Positions 49,861-63,155 of a stretch of DNA of 64,000 nt are shown piece by piece; the stretch's first letter is position 1; every line of letters begins with the position of its first letter. The notes under the pieces were generated by a model, which was given only the letters and a program-made list of their open reading frames with translations, did not search any database and was not told the DNA's origin. Both the position numbers and the translations under genes were made by a program. The stretch spans positions 707,001 to 771,000 of the forward strand of contig JAWQEG010000065.1 of assembly GCA_033782935.1 (NCBI GenBank), given 5' to 3'. This DNA is from Petrolisthes cinctipes (taxonomy: Eukaryota; Arthropoda; Malacostraca; Decapoda; Porcellanidae).

Positions 49861-52803
49861 ACACGGAGTAGGCATGTACAGATCGCTTCTGGGACCCCAA
49901 AATATCGAGTTTTCGGGTGTTTAGGGCCAGAATTTGAGATATAAACGGGAATAGAAGATGAATGCACATATCGACTTTTGGGCACCTAAAAGATCGATTT
50001 TCAGTATGTTTTTGGCCTGTACTTTGAAAATACTCTAACACGGAGTAAGCATGTACAGATACCATCTGGGACCTCTAAATATCGAATTTTCGGGTGTTTT
50101 GGGACTGAATTTGAGATATCGATTTTTTGGCACCTAAAATGTCGATTTTTAGCATGTTTTTAGCCTATATTTTGAAAATATTCTAGCACTGTGTAGGCAT
50201 GTACAGATTGCTTCTGGGACCCCAAAATATTGAATTTTCGGGTGTTTTGAGCCTGAATTTGAGATATAAACGGGTACCGAAGATACATGCACATATTGAC
50301 TTTGGGCATCTAAAATATCGATTTTTAGCATGTTTTGGGTCTGTATTTTGAAAATACTCTAACACGGAGTAGGCATTTACAGATTGCTTCTGGGACCCCA
50401 AAATATTGAATTTTCGGGTGTTTTGAGCCTGAATTTGAGATATAAACGGGTACTGAAGATGCATGCACATATCGACTTTTGTGCACCTAAAAGATCGATT
50501 TTCAGTATGTTTTGAGCATGTATTTTGAAAATACTCTAACACGGAGTAGGCATGTACAGATACCTTCTGGGACCTCTAAATATCGAATTTTCGGGTGTTT
50601 TGGGACTGAATTTCAGATATCGATTTTTTGGCACCTAAAATGTCGATTTTTAGCATGTTTTTAGCCTATATTTTGAAAATATTCTAGCACTGTGTAGGCA
50701 TGTACAGATTGCTTCTGGGACCCCAAAATATTGAATTTTCGGGTGTTTTGAGCCTGAATTTGAGATATAAACGGGTACAGAAGATGCATGCACATATCGA
50801 CTTTTGGGCTCCTAAAAGATCGATTTTCAGTATGTTTTTGGCCTGTATTTTTAAAATACTCTAACACGGAGTAAGCATGTACAGATACCTTCTGTGACCT
50901 CTAAATATCGAATTTTCTGGTGTTTTGGGACTGAATTTGAGATATCGATTTTTTGGCACCTAAAATGTCGATTTTTAGCATGTTTATCGCCTATATTTTG
51001 AAAATATTCTAGCACTGTGTAGGCATGTACAGATTGCTTCTGGGACCCCAAAATATTGAATTTTCGGGTGTTTTGAGCCTGAATTTGAGATATAAACGGG
51101 TACAGAAGATACATGCACATATTGACTTTGGGCATCTAAAATATCGATTTTCAGCATGTTTTGGGCCTGTATTTTGAAAATACTCTAACACTGAGTAGGC
51201 ATGTACAGATTGCTTCTGGAACCCCAAAATATTGAATTTTCGGGTGTTTTGAGCCTGAATTTGAGATATAAACGGGTACTGAAGATGCATGCACATATCG
51301 ACTTTTGTGCACCTAAAAGATCAATTTTCAGTATGTTTTGAGCATGTATTTTGAAAATACTCTAACACGGAGTAGGCATGTACAGATCACTTCTGGGACC
51401 CCTAAATATCGAATTTTCGGGTGTTTTGGGACTGAATTTCAGATATCGACTTTTTGGCACCTAAAAGATCGATTTTTAGCATGTTTTTAGCCTATATTTT
51501 GAAAATATTCTAGCACTGTGTAGGCATGTACAGATTGCTTCTGGGACCCCAAAATATTGAATTTTTGGGTGTTTTGAGCCTGAATTTGAGATATAAACGG
51601 GTACAGAAGATGCATGCACATATCGACTTTTGGGCACCTAAAAGATCGATTTTCAGTATGTTTTGAGCATGTATTTTGAAAATACTCTAACACTGAGTAG
51701 GCATGTACAGATTGCTTCTGGGACCCCAAAATATTGAATTTTCTGGTGTTTTGGGACTGAATTTGAGATATCGACTTTTTGGCACCTAAAAGATCGATTT
51801 TTAGCATGTTTTTAGCCTATATTTTGAAAATATTCTAGCACTGAGTAGGCATGTACAGATTGCTTCTTGGACCCCAAAATATTGAATTTTCGGGTGTTTT
51901 GAGCCTGATTTTGAGATATAAACGGGCAAAGAAGATACATGCACATATTGACTTTGGGCACCAAAAATATCGATTTTCAGCATGTTTTGGGCCTGAATTT
52001 TGAAAATACTCTAACACGGAGTAGGCATGTACAGATCGCTTCTGGGACCCCAAAATATCGAATTTTCGGGTGTTTAGGGCCAGAATTTGAGATATAAACG
52101 GGTACAGAAGATGCATGCACATATCGACTTTTGGGCACCTAAAAGATCGATTTTCAGTATGTTTTTGGCCTGTATTTTGAAAATACTCTAACACGGAGTA
52201 GGCATGTACAGATCGCTTCTGGGACCCCTAAATATCGAATTTTCGGGTGTTTTGGGACTGAATTTGAGATATCGATTTTTTGGCACCTAAAATGTCGATT
52301 TTTAGCATGTTTTTAGCCTATATTTTGAAAATATTCTAGCACTGTGTAGGCATGTACAGATTGCTTCTGGAACCCCAAAATATTGAATTTTCGGGTGTTC
52401 TGAGCCTGAATTTGAGATATAAACGGGTACAGAAGATACATGCACATATTGACTTTGGGCACCAAAAATATCAATTTTCAGCATGTTTTGGGCCTGAATT
52501 TTGAAAATACTCTAACACGGAGTAGGCATGTACAGATCGCTTCTGGGACCCCAAAATATCGAATTTTCGGTTGTTTAGGGCCAGAATTTGAGATATAAAC
52601 GGGTACAGAAGATGCATGCACATATCGACTTTTGTGCACCTAAAAGATCGATTTTCAGTATGTTTTTGGCCTGTATTTTGAAAATACTCTAACACGGAGT
52701 AGGCATGTACAGATACCTTCTGGGACCTCTAAATATCGAATTTTTGGGTGTTTTGGGACTGAATTTGAGATATCAATTTTTTTGGCACCTAAAATGTCGA
52801 TTT
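49861..52803 (+). repeat. Mixed S-L-L block between B-type and C-type domains
   Basis: Irregular mixture of Sa, Sb, Ld, La and Lc monomers with many private changes, such as CGGGAATAGAAGATGAATGC (about 49946), GTTTATCGCC (about 50984) and GGCATTTACAG (about 50372). The monomer at 51672-51819 has an L front and S rear. I saw no multi-kb internal duplication here. Confidence 0.7.
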
Positions 52804-55470
52804 TTAGCATGTTTTTAGCCTATATTTTGAAAATATTCTAGCACTGTGTAGGCATGTACAGATTGCTTCTGGGACCCCAAAATATTGAATTTTCGGGTGT
52901 TTTGAGCCTGAATTTGAGATATAAACTGGTACAGAAGATACATGCACATATTGACTTTTGGCATGTAAAATATCGATTTTCAGCATGTTTTGGGCCTGTA
53001 TTATGAAAATACTCTAACACTGAATAGGCATGTACAGATTGCTTCTGGGACCCCAAAATATTGAATTTTCGGGTGTTTTGAGCCTGAATTTGAGATATAA
53101 ACGGGTACTGAAGATGCATGCACATATCGACTTTTGTGCACCTAAAAGATCGATTTTCAGTATGTTTTGAGCATGTATTTTAAAAATACTCTAACACGGA
53201 GTAGGCATGTACAGATCGCTTCTGGGACCCCTAAATATCGAATTTTCGGGTGTTTTGGGACTGAATTTGAGATATCGACTTTTTGGCACCTAAAAGATCG
53301 ATTTTTTGCATGTTTTTAGCCTATATTTTGAAAATATTCTAGCACTGTACAGATTGTTTCTGGGACCCCAAAATATTGAATTTTCGGGTGTTTTGAGCCT
53401 GAATTTGAGATATAAACGTGTACAGTAGATACATGCACATATTGACTTTGGGCACCAAAAATATCGATTTTCAGCATGTTTTGGGCCTGAATTTTGAAAA
53501 TACTCTAACACGGAGTAGGCATGTACAGATCGCTTCTGTGACCCAAAAATATCGAATTTTCGGGTGTTTAGGGTTAGAATTTGAGATATAAACGGGTACA
53601 GAAGATGCATGCACATATCGACTTTTGGGCACCTAAAAGATCGATTTTCAGTATGTTTTTGGCCTGTATTTTGAAAATACTCTACCACGGAGTAGGCATG
53701 TACAGATACCTTCTGGGACCTCTAAATATCGAATTTTCGGGTATTTTGGGACTGAATTTGAGATATCGATTTTTTGGCACCTAATAGATCGATTTTTAGC
53801 ATGTTTTTAGCCTATATTTTGAAAATATTCTAGCACTGTGTAGGCATGTACAGATTGCTTCTGGGACCCCAAAATATTGAATTTTCGGGTGTTTTGAGCC
53901 TGAATTTGAGATATAAACGGGTACAGAAGATACATGCACATATTGACTTTGGGCATCTAAAATATCGATTTTTAGCATGTTTTGGGCCTGTATTTTGAAA
54001 ATACTCTAACACTGAGTAGGCATGTACAGGTTGCTTCTGGGACCCCAAAATATTGAATTTTTGGGTGTTTTGAGCATGAATTTGAGATATAAACGGGTAC
54101 AGAAGATGCATGCACATATCGACTTTTGGGCACCTAAAAGATCGATTTTCAGTATGTTTTGAGCATGTATTTTGAAAATACTCTAACACGGAGTAGGCAT
54201 GTACAGATCGCTTCTGGGACCCCTAAATATCGAATTTTCGGGTGTTTTGGGACTGAATTTGAGATATCGACTTTTTGGCACCTAAAAGATCGATTTTTAG
54301 CATGTTTTTAGCCTATATTTTGAAAATATTCTAGCACTGAGTAGGCATGTACAGATTGCTTCTTGGACCCCAAAATATTGAATTTTCGGGTGTTTTGAGC
54401 CTGATTTTGAGATATAAACGGGTACAGAAGATACATGCACATATTGACTTTGGGCACCAAAAATATCGATTTTAAGCATGTTTTGGGCCTGAATTTTGAA
54501 AATACTCTAACACGGAGTAGGCATGTACAGATCGCTTCTGGGACCCCAAAATATCGATTTTTCGGGTGTTTAGGGCCAGAATTTGAGATATAAACGGGTA
54601 CAGAAGATGCATTCACATATCGACTTTTGGGCACCTAAAAGATCGATTTTCAGTATGTTTTTGGCCTGTATTTTGAAAATACTCTAACACGGAGTAGGCA
54701 TGTACAGATCGCTTCTGGGACCCCTAAATATCGAATTTTCGGGTGTTTTGGGACTGAATTTGAGATATCGACTTTTTGGCACCTAAAAAATCGATTTTTA
54801 GCATGTTTTTAGCCTATATTTTGAAAATATTCTAGCACTGAGTAGGCATGTACAGATTGCTTCTGGGACCCCAAAATATTGAATTTTCGGGTGTTTTGAG
54901 CCTGAATTTGAGATATAAACGGGTACAGAAGATACATGCACATATTGACTTTGGGCATCAAAAATATCAATTTTCAGCATGTTTGGGGCCTGAATTTTGA
55001 AAATACTCTAACACGGAGTAGGCATGTACAGATCGCTTCTGGGACCCCAAAATATCGAATTTTCGGGTGTTTAGGGCCAGAATTTGAGATATAAACGGGT
55101 ACAGAAGATGCATGCACATATCGACTTTTGTGCACCTAAAAGATCGATTTTCAGTATGTTTTTGGCCTGTATTTTGAAAATACTCTAAGACGGAGTAGGC
55201 ATGTACAGATACCTTCTGGGACCTCTTAATATCGAATTTTCGGGTGTTTTGGGACTGAATTTGAGATATCGATTTTTTGGCACCTAAAATGTCGATTTTT
55301 AGCATGTTTTTAGCCTATATTTTGAAAATATTCTAGCACTGTGTAGGCATGTACAGATTGCTTCTGGGACCCCAAAATATTGAATTTTCGGGTGTTTTGA
55401 GCCTGAATTTGAGATATAAACGGGTACAGAAGATACATGCACATATTGACTTTGGGCATCTAAAATATCG
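52790..55470 (+). repeat. 3823-bp-offset duplication, copy 1
   Basis: Variants including ATTATGAAAAT (about 52999), CTGAATAGGC (about 53021), CTTCTGTGACCCAAAAAT (about 53534) and GGGTTAGAATTT (about 53572) recur at +3823. Confidence 0.8.
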
Positions 55471-56612
55471 ATTTTTAGCATGTTTTGGGCCTGTATTTTG
55501 AAAATACTCTAACACTGAGTAGGCATGTACAGGTTGCTTCTGGGATCCCAAAATATTGAATTTTTGGGTGTTTTGAGCATGAATTTGAGATATAAACGGG
55601 TACAGAAGATGCATGCACATATCGACTTTTGGGCACCTAAAAGATCGATTTTAAGTATGTTTTGAGCATGTATTTTGAAAATACTCTAACACGGAGTAGG
55701 CATGTACAGATCGCTTCTGGGACCCCTAAATATCGAATTTTCGGGTGTTTTGGGACTGAATTTGAGATATCGACTTTTTGGCACCTAAAAGATCGATTTT
55801 TAGCATGTTTTTAGCCTATATTTTGAAAATATTCTAGCACTGAGTAGGCATGTACAGATTGCTTCTTGGACCCCAAAATATTGAATTTTCGGGTGTTTTG
55901 AGCCTGATTTTGAGATATAAACGGGTACAGAAGATACATGCACATATTGACTTTGGGCACCAAAAATATCGATTTTAAGCATGTTTTGGGCCTGAATTTT
56001 GAAAATACTCTAACACGGAGTAGGCATGTACAGATCGCTTCTGGGACCCCAAAATATCGAATTTTCGGGTGTTTAGGGCCAGAATTTGAGATATAAACGG
56101 GTACAGAAGATGCATTCACATATCGACTTTTGGGCACCTAAAAGATCGATTTTCAGTATGTTTTTGGCCTGTATTTTGAAAATACTCTAACACGGAGTAG
56201 GCATGTACAGATACCTTCTGGGACCTCTAAATATCGAATTTTTGGGTGTTTTGGGACTGAATTTGAGATATCAATTTTTTTGGCACCTAAAATGTCGATT
56301 TTTAGCATGTTTTTAGCCTATATTTTGAAAATATTCTAGCACTGTGTAGGCATGTACAGATTGCTTCTGGGACCCCAAAATATTGAATTTTCGGGTGTTT
56401 TGAGCCTGAATTTGAGATATAAACGGGTACTGAAGATGCATGCACATATCGACTTTTGTGCACCTAAAAGATCGATTTTCAGTATGTTTTGAGCATGTAT
56501 TTTGAAAATACTCTAACACGGAGTAGGCATGTACCAATCGCTTCTGGGACCCCTAAATATCGAATTTTCGGGTGTTTTGGGACTGAATTTGAGATATCGA
56601 CTTTTTGGCACC

Positions 56613-59293
56613 TAAAAGATCGATTTTTAGCATGTTTTTAGCCTATATTTTGAAAATATTCTAGCACTGTGTAGGCATGTACAGATTGCTTCTGGGACCC
56701 CAAAATATTGAATTTTCGGGTGTTTTGAGCCTGAATTTGAGATATAAACTGGTACAGAAGATACATGCACATATTGACTTTTGGCATGTAAAATATCGAT
56801 TTTCAGCATGTTTTGGGCCTGTATTATGAAAATACTCTAACACTGAATAGGCATGTACAGATTGCTTCTGGGACCCCAAAATATTGAATTTTCGGGTGTT
56901 TTGAGCCTGAATTTGAGATATAAACGGGTACTGAAGATGCATGCACATATCGACTTTTGTGCACCTAAAAGATCGATTTTCAGTATGTTTTGAGCATGTA
57001 TTTTAAAAATACTCTAACACGGAGTAGGCATGTACAGATCGCTTCTGGGACCCCTAAATATCGAATTTTCGGGTGTTTTGGGACTGAATTTGAGATATCG
57101 ACTTTTTGGCACCTAAAAGATCGATTTTTTGCATGTTTTTAGCCTATATTTTGAAAATATTCTAGCACTGGACAGATTGTTTCTGGGACCCCAAAATATT
57201 GAATTTTCGGGTGTTTTGAGCCTGAATTTGAGATATAAACGTGTACAGAAGATACATGCACATATTGACTTTGGGCACCAAAAATATCGATTTTCAGCAT
57301 GTTTTGGGCCTGAATTTTGAAAATACTCTAACACGGAGTAGGCATGTACAGATCGCTTCTGTGACCCAAAAATATCGAATTTTCGGGTGTTTAGGGTTAG
57401 AATTTGAGATATAAACGGGTACAGAAGATGCATGCACATATCGACTTTTGGGCACCTAAAAGATCGATTTTCAGTATGTTTTTGGCCTGTATTTTGAAAA
57501 TACTCTACCACGGAGTAGGCATGTACAGATACCTTCTGGGACCTCTAAATATCGAATTTTCGGGTATTTTGGGACTGAATTTGAGATATCGATTTTTTGG
57601 CACCTAAAAGATCGATTTTTAGCATGTTTTTAGCCTATATTTTGAAAATATTCTTGCACTGTGTAGGCATGTACAGATTGCTTCTGGGACCCCAAAATAT
57701 TGAATTTTCGGGTGTTTTGAGCCTGAATTTGAGATATAAACGGGTACAGAAGATACATGCACATATTGACTTTGGGCATCTAAAATATCGATTTTTAGCA
57801 TGTTTTGGGCCTGTATTTTGAAAATACTCTAACACTGAGTAGGCATGTACAGGTTGCTTCTGGGACCCCAAAATATTGAATTTTTGGGTGTTTTGAGCAT
57901 GAATTTGAGATATAAACGGGTACAGAAGATGCATGCACATATCGACTTTTGGGCACCTAAAAGATCGATTTTCAGTATGTTTTGAGCATGTATTTTGAAA
58001 ATACTCTAACACGGAGTAGGCATGTACAGATCGCTTCTGGGACCCCTAAATATCGAATTTTCGGGTGTTTTGGGACTGAATTTGAGATATCGACTTTTTG
58101 GCACCTAAAAGATCGATTTTTAGCATGTTTTTAGCCTATATTTTGAAAATATTCTAGCACTGAGTAGGCATGTACAGATTGCTTCTTGGACCCCAAAATA
58201 TTGAATTTTCGGGTGTTTTGAGCCTGATTTTGAGATATAAACGGGTACAGAAGATACATGCACATATTGACTTTGGGCACCAAAAATATCGATTTTAAGC
58301 ATGTTTTGGGCCTGAATTTTGAAAATACTCTAACACGGAGTAGGCATGTACAGATCGCTTCTGGGACCCCAAAATATCGATTTTTCGGGTGTTTAGGGCC
58401 AGAATTTGAGATATAAACGAGTACAGAAGATGCATTCACATATCGACTTTTGGGCACCAAAAAGATCGATTTTCAGTATGTTTTTGGCCTGTATTTTGAA
58501 AATACTCTAACACGGAGTAGGCATGTACAGATCGCTTCTGGGACCCCTAAATATCGAATTTTCGGGTGTTTTGGGACTGAATTTGAGATATCGACTTTTT
58601 GGCACCTAAAAAATCGATTTTTAGCATGTTTTTAGCCTATATTTTGAAAATATTCTAGCACTGAGTAGGCATGTACAGATTGCTTCTGGGACCCCAAAAT
58701 ATTGAATTTTCGGGTGTTTTGAGCCTGAATTTGAGATATAAACGGGTACAGAAGATACATGCACATATTGACTTTGGGCATCAAAAATATCAATTTTCAG
58801 CATGTTTGTGGCCTGAATTTTGAAAATACTCTAACACGGAGTAGGCATGTACAGATCGCTTCTGGGACCCCAAAATATCGAATTTTCGGGTGTTTAGGGC
58901 CAGAATTTGAGATATAAATGGGTACAGAAGATGCATGCACATATCGACTTTTGTGCACCTAAAAGATCGATTTTCAGTATGTTTTTGGCCTGTATTTTGA
59001 AAATACTCTAACACGGAGTAGGCATGTACAGATACCTTCTGGGACCTCTTAATATCGAATTTTCGGGTGTTTTGGGACTGAATTTGAGATATCGATTTTT
59101 TGGCACCTAAAATGTCGATTTTTAGCATGTTTTTAGCCTATATTTTGAAAATATTCTAGCACTGTGTAGGCATGTACAGATTGCTTCTGGGATCCCAAAA
59201 TATTGAATTTTCGGGTGTTTTGAGCCTGAATTTGAGATATAAACGGGTACAGAAGATACATGCACATATTGACTTTGGGCATCTAAAATATCG
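56613..59293 (+). repeat. 3823-bp-offset duplication, copy 2
   Basis: Partner of 52790-55470. Differences include CACTGGACAG at about 57166, where copy 1 has CACTGTACAG. Confidence 0.8.
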
Positions 59294-59588
59294 ATTTTCA
59301 GCATGTTTTGGGCCTGTATTTTGAAAATACTCTAACACTGAGTAGGCATGTACAGATTGCTTCTGGGACCCCAAAATATTGAATTTTCGGGTGTTTTGAG
59401 CCTGAATTTGAGATATAAACGGGTACTGAAGATGCATGCACATATCGACTTTTGTGCACCTAAAAGATCGATTTTCAGTATGTTTTGAGCATGTATTTTG
59501 AAAATACTCTAACACGGAGTAGGCGTACAGATCGCTTCTGGGACCCCTAAATATCGAATTTTCGGGTGTTTTGGGACTGAATTTGAGA
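57410..59588 (+). repeat. 2179-bp tandem duplication, copy 1
   Basis: Everything from the GGGTATTTTGGG monomer onward recurs at +2179, including AAACGAGTACAG and GGCACCAAAAAG (about 58417 and 58453) and the S-like monomer that keeps the 29-bp segment. Confidence 0.82.
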
Positions 59589-61767
59589 TATAAACGGGTA
59601 CAGAAGATGCATGCACATATCGACTTTTGGGCACCTAAAAGATCGATTTTCAGTATGTTTTTGGCCTGTATTTTGAAAATACTCTACCACGGAGTAGGCA
59701 TGTACAGATACCTTCTGGGACCTCTAAATATCGAATTTTCGGGTATTTTGGGACTGAATTTGAGATATCGATTTTTTGGCACCTAAAAGATCGATTTTTA
59801 GCATGTTTTTAGCCTATATTTTGAAAATATTCTAGCACTGTGTAGGCATGTACAGATTGCTTCTGGGACCCCAAAATATTGAATTTTCGGGTGTTTTGAG
59901 CCTGAATTTGAGATATAAACGGGTACAGAAGATACATGCACATATTGACTTTGGGCATCTAAAATATCGATTTTTAGCATGTTTTGGGCCTGTATTTTGA
60001 AAATACTCTAACACTGAGTAGGCATGTACAGGTTGCTTCTGGGATCCCAAAATATTGAATTTTTGGGTGTTTTGAGCATGAATTTGAGATATAAACGGGT
60101 ACAGAAGATGCATGCACATATCGACTTTTGGGCACCTAAAAGATCGATTTTCAGTATGTTTTGAGCATGTATTTTGAAAATACTCTAACACGGAGTAGGC
60201 ATGTACAGATCGCTTCTGGGACCCCTAAATATCGAATTTTCGGGTGTTTTGGGACTGAATTTGAGATATCGACTTTTTGGCACCTAAAAGATCGATTTTT
60301 AGCATGTTTTTAGCCTATATTTTGAAAATATTCTAGCACTGAGTAGGCATGTACAGATTGCTTCTTGGACCCCAAAATATTGAATTTTCGGGTGTTTTGA
60401 GCCTGATTTTGAGATATAAACGGGTACAGAAGATACATGCACATATTGACTTTGGGCACCAAAAATATCGATTTTAAGCATGTTTTGGGCCTGAATTTTG
60501 AAAATACTCTAACACGGAGTAGGCATGTACAGATCGCTTCTGGGACCCCAAAATATCGATTTTTCGGGTGTTTAGGGCCAGAATTTGAGATATAAACGAG
60601 TACAGAAGATGCATTCACATATCGACTTTTGGGCACCAAAAAGATCGATTTTCAGTATGTTTTTGGCCTGTATTTTGAAAATACTCTAACACGGAGTAGG
60701 CATGTACAGATCGCTTCTGGGACCCCTAAATATCGAATTTTCGGGTGTTTTGGGACTGAATTTGAGATATCGACTTTTTGGCACCTAAAAAATCGATTTT
60801 TAGCATGTTTTTAGCCTATATTTTGAAAATATTCTAGCACTGAGTAGGCATGTACAGATTGCTTCTGGGACCCCAAAATATTGAATTTACGGGTGTTTTG
60901 AGCCTGAATTTGAGATATAAACGGGTACAGAAGATACATGCACATATTGACTTTGGGCATCAAAAATATCAATTTTCAGCATGTTTGGGGCCTGAATTTT
61001 GAAAATACTCTAACACGGAGTAGGCATGTACAGATCGCTTCTGGGACCCCAAAATATCGAATTTTCGGGTGTTTAGGGCCAGAATTTGAGATATAAATGG
61101 GTACAGAAGATGCATGCACATATCGACTTTTGTGCACCTAAAAGATCGATTTTCAGTATGTTTTTGGCCTGTATTTTGAAAATACTCTAACACGGAGTAG
61201 GCATGTACAGATACCTTCTGGGACCTCTTAATATCGAATTTTCGGGTGTTTTGGGACTGAATTTGAGATATCGATTTTTTGGCACCTAAAATGTCGATTT
61301 TTAGCATGTTTTTAGCCTATATTTTGAAAATATTCTAGCACTGTGTAGGCATGTACAGATTGCTTCTGGGATCCCAAAATATTGAATTTTCGGGTGTTTT
61401 GAGCCTGAATTTGAGATATAAACGGGTACAGAAGATACATGCACATATTGACTTTGGGCATCTAAAATATCGATTTTCAGCATGTTTTGGGCCTGTATTT
61501 TGAAAATACTCTAACACTGAGTAGGCATGTACAGATTGCTTCTGGGACCCCAAAATATTGAATTTTCGGGTGTTTTGAGCCTGAATTTGAGATATAAACG
61601 GGTACTGAAGATGCATGCACATATCGACTTTTGTGCACCTAAAAGATCGATTTTCAGTATGTTTTGAGCATGTATTTTGAAAATACTCTAACACGGAGTA
61701 GGCGTACAGATCGCTTCTGGGACCCCTAAATATCGAATTTTCGGGTGTTTTGGGACTGAATTTGAGA
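59589..61767 (+). repeat. 2179-bp tandem duplication, copy 2
   Basis: Direct tandem partner of 57410-59588. A third, partial copy continues from 61768 to about 62390, after which the sequence jumps to a later point of the unit, consistent with an internal deletion. Confidence 0.82.
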
Positions 61768-63155
61768 TATAAACGGGTACAGAAGATGCATGCACATATC
61801 GACTTTTGGGCACCTAAAAGATCGATTTTCAGTATGTTTTTGGCCTGTATTTTGAAAATACTCTACCACGGAGTAGGCATGTACAGATACCTTCTGGGAC
61901 CTCTAAATATCGAATTTTCGGGTATTTTGGGACTGAATTTGAGATATCGATTTTTTGGCACCTAAAAGATCGATTTTTAGCATGTTTTTAGCCTATATTT
62001 TGAAAATATTCTAGCACTGTGTAGGCATGTACAGATTGCTTCTGGGACCCCAAAATATTGAATTTTCGGGTGTTTTGAGCCTGAATTTGAGATATAAACG
62101 GGTACAGAAGATACATGCACATATTGACTTTGGGCATCTAAAATATCGATTTTTAGCATGTTTTGGGCCTGTATTTTGAAAATACTCTAACACTGAGTAG
62201 GCATGTACAGGTTGCTTCTGGGATCCCAAAATATTGAATTTTTGGGTGTTTTGAGCATGAATTTGAGATATAAACGGGTACAGAAGATGCATGCACATAT
62301 CGACTTTTGGGCACCTAAAAGATCGATTTTCAGTATGTTTTGAGCATGTATTTTGAAAATACTCTAACACGGAGTAGGCATGTACAGATCGCTTCTGGGA
62401 CCCCAAAATATCGAATTTTCGGGTGTTTAGGGCCAGAATTTGAGATATAAACGGGTACAGAAGATGCATTCACATATCGACTTTTGGGCACCTAAAAGAT
62501 CGATTTTCAGTATGTTTTTGGCCTGTATTTTAAAAATACTCTAACACGGAGTAGGCATGTACAGATCGCTTCTGGGACCCCTAAATATCGAATTTTCGGG
62601 TGTTTTGGGACTGAATTTGAGATATCGACTTTTTGGCACCTAAAAAATCGATTTTTAGCATGTTTTTAGCCTATATTTTGAAAATATTCTAGCACTGAGT
62701 AGGCATGTACAGATTGCTTCTGGGACCCCAAAATATTGAATTTTCGGGTGTTTTGAGCCTGAATTTGAGATATAAACGGGTACAGAAGATACATGCACAT
62801 ATTGACTTTGGGCATCAAAAATATCAATTTTCAGCATGTTTGGGGCCTGAATTTTGAAAATACTCTAACACGGAGTAGGCATGTACAGATCGCTTCTGGG
62901 ACCCCAAAATATCGAATTTTCGGGTGTTTAGGGCCAGAATTTGAGATATAAACGGGTACAGAAGATGCATGCACATATCGACTTTTGTGCACCTAAAAGA
63001 TCGATTTTCAGTATGTTTTTGGCCTGTATTTTGAAAATACTCTAACACGGAGTAGGCATGTACAGATACCTTCTGGGACCTCTTAATATCGAATTTTCGG
63101 GTGTTTTGGGACTGAATTTGAGATATCGATTTTTTGGCACCTAAAATGTCGATTT

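Larger units (their letters stand above)
52804..63155 (+). repeat. Second C-type domain
   Basis: The C markers (AAACTGGTACAG, GGCATGTAAAAT, GCTTCTTGGACC, GCCTGATTTTGAG, GATTTTAAGCATG, GGGTATTTTGGG, CTCTTAATATCG) return in the same order as at 18294-21464. The offset is about 34510 bp for the first 0.7 kb and 33834 bp for about 19740-21500. Here the block is expanded by duplications of 3823 and 2179 bp. Confidence 0.78.

Noticed and set aside
62011..62469. 152-codon minus-strand open frame
   Set aside because: Same repeat peptide; it is open only because several frame-preserving L monomers are adjacent.
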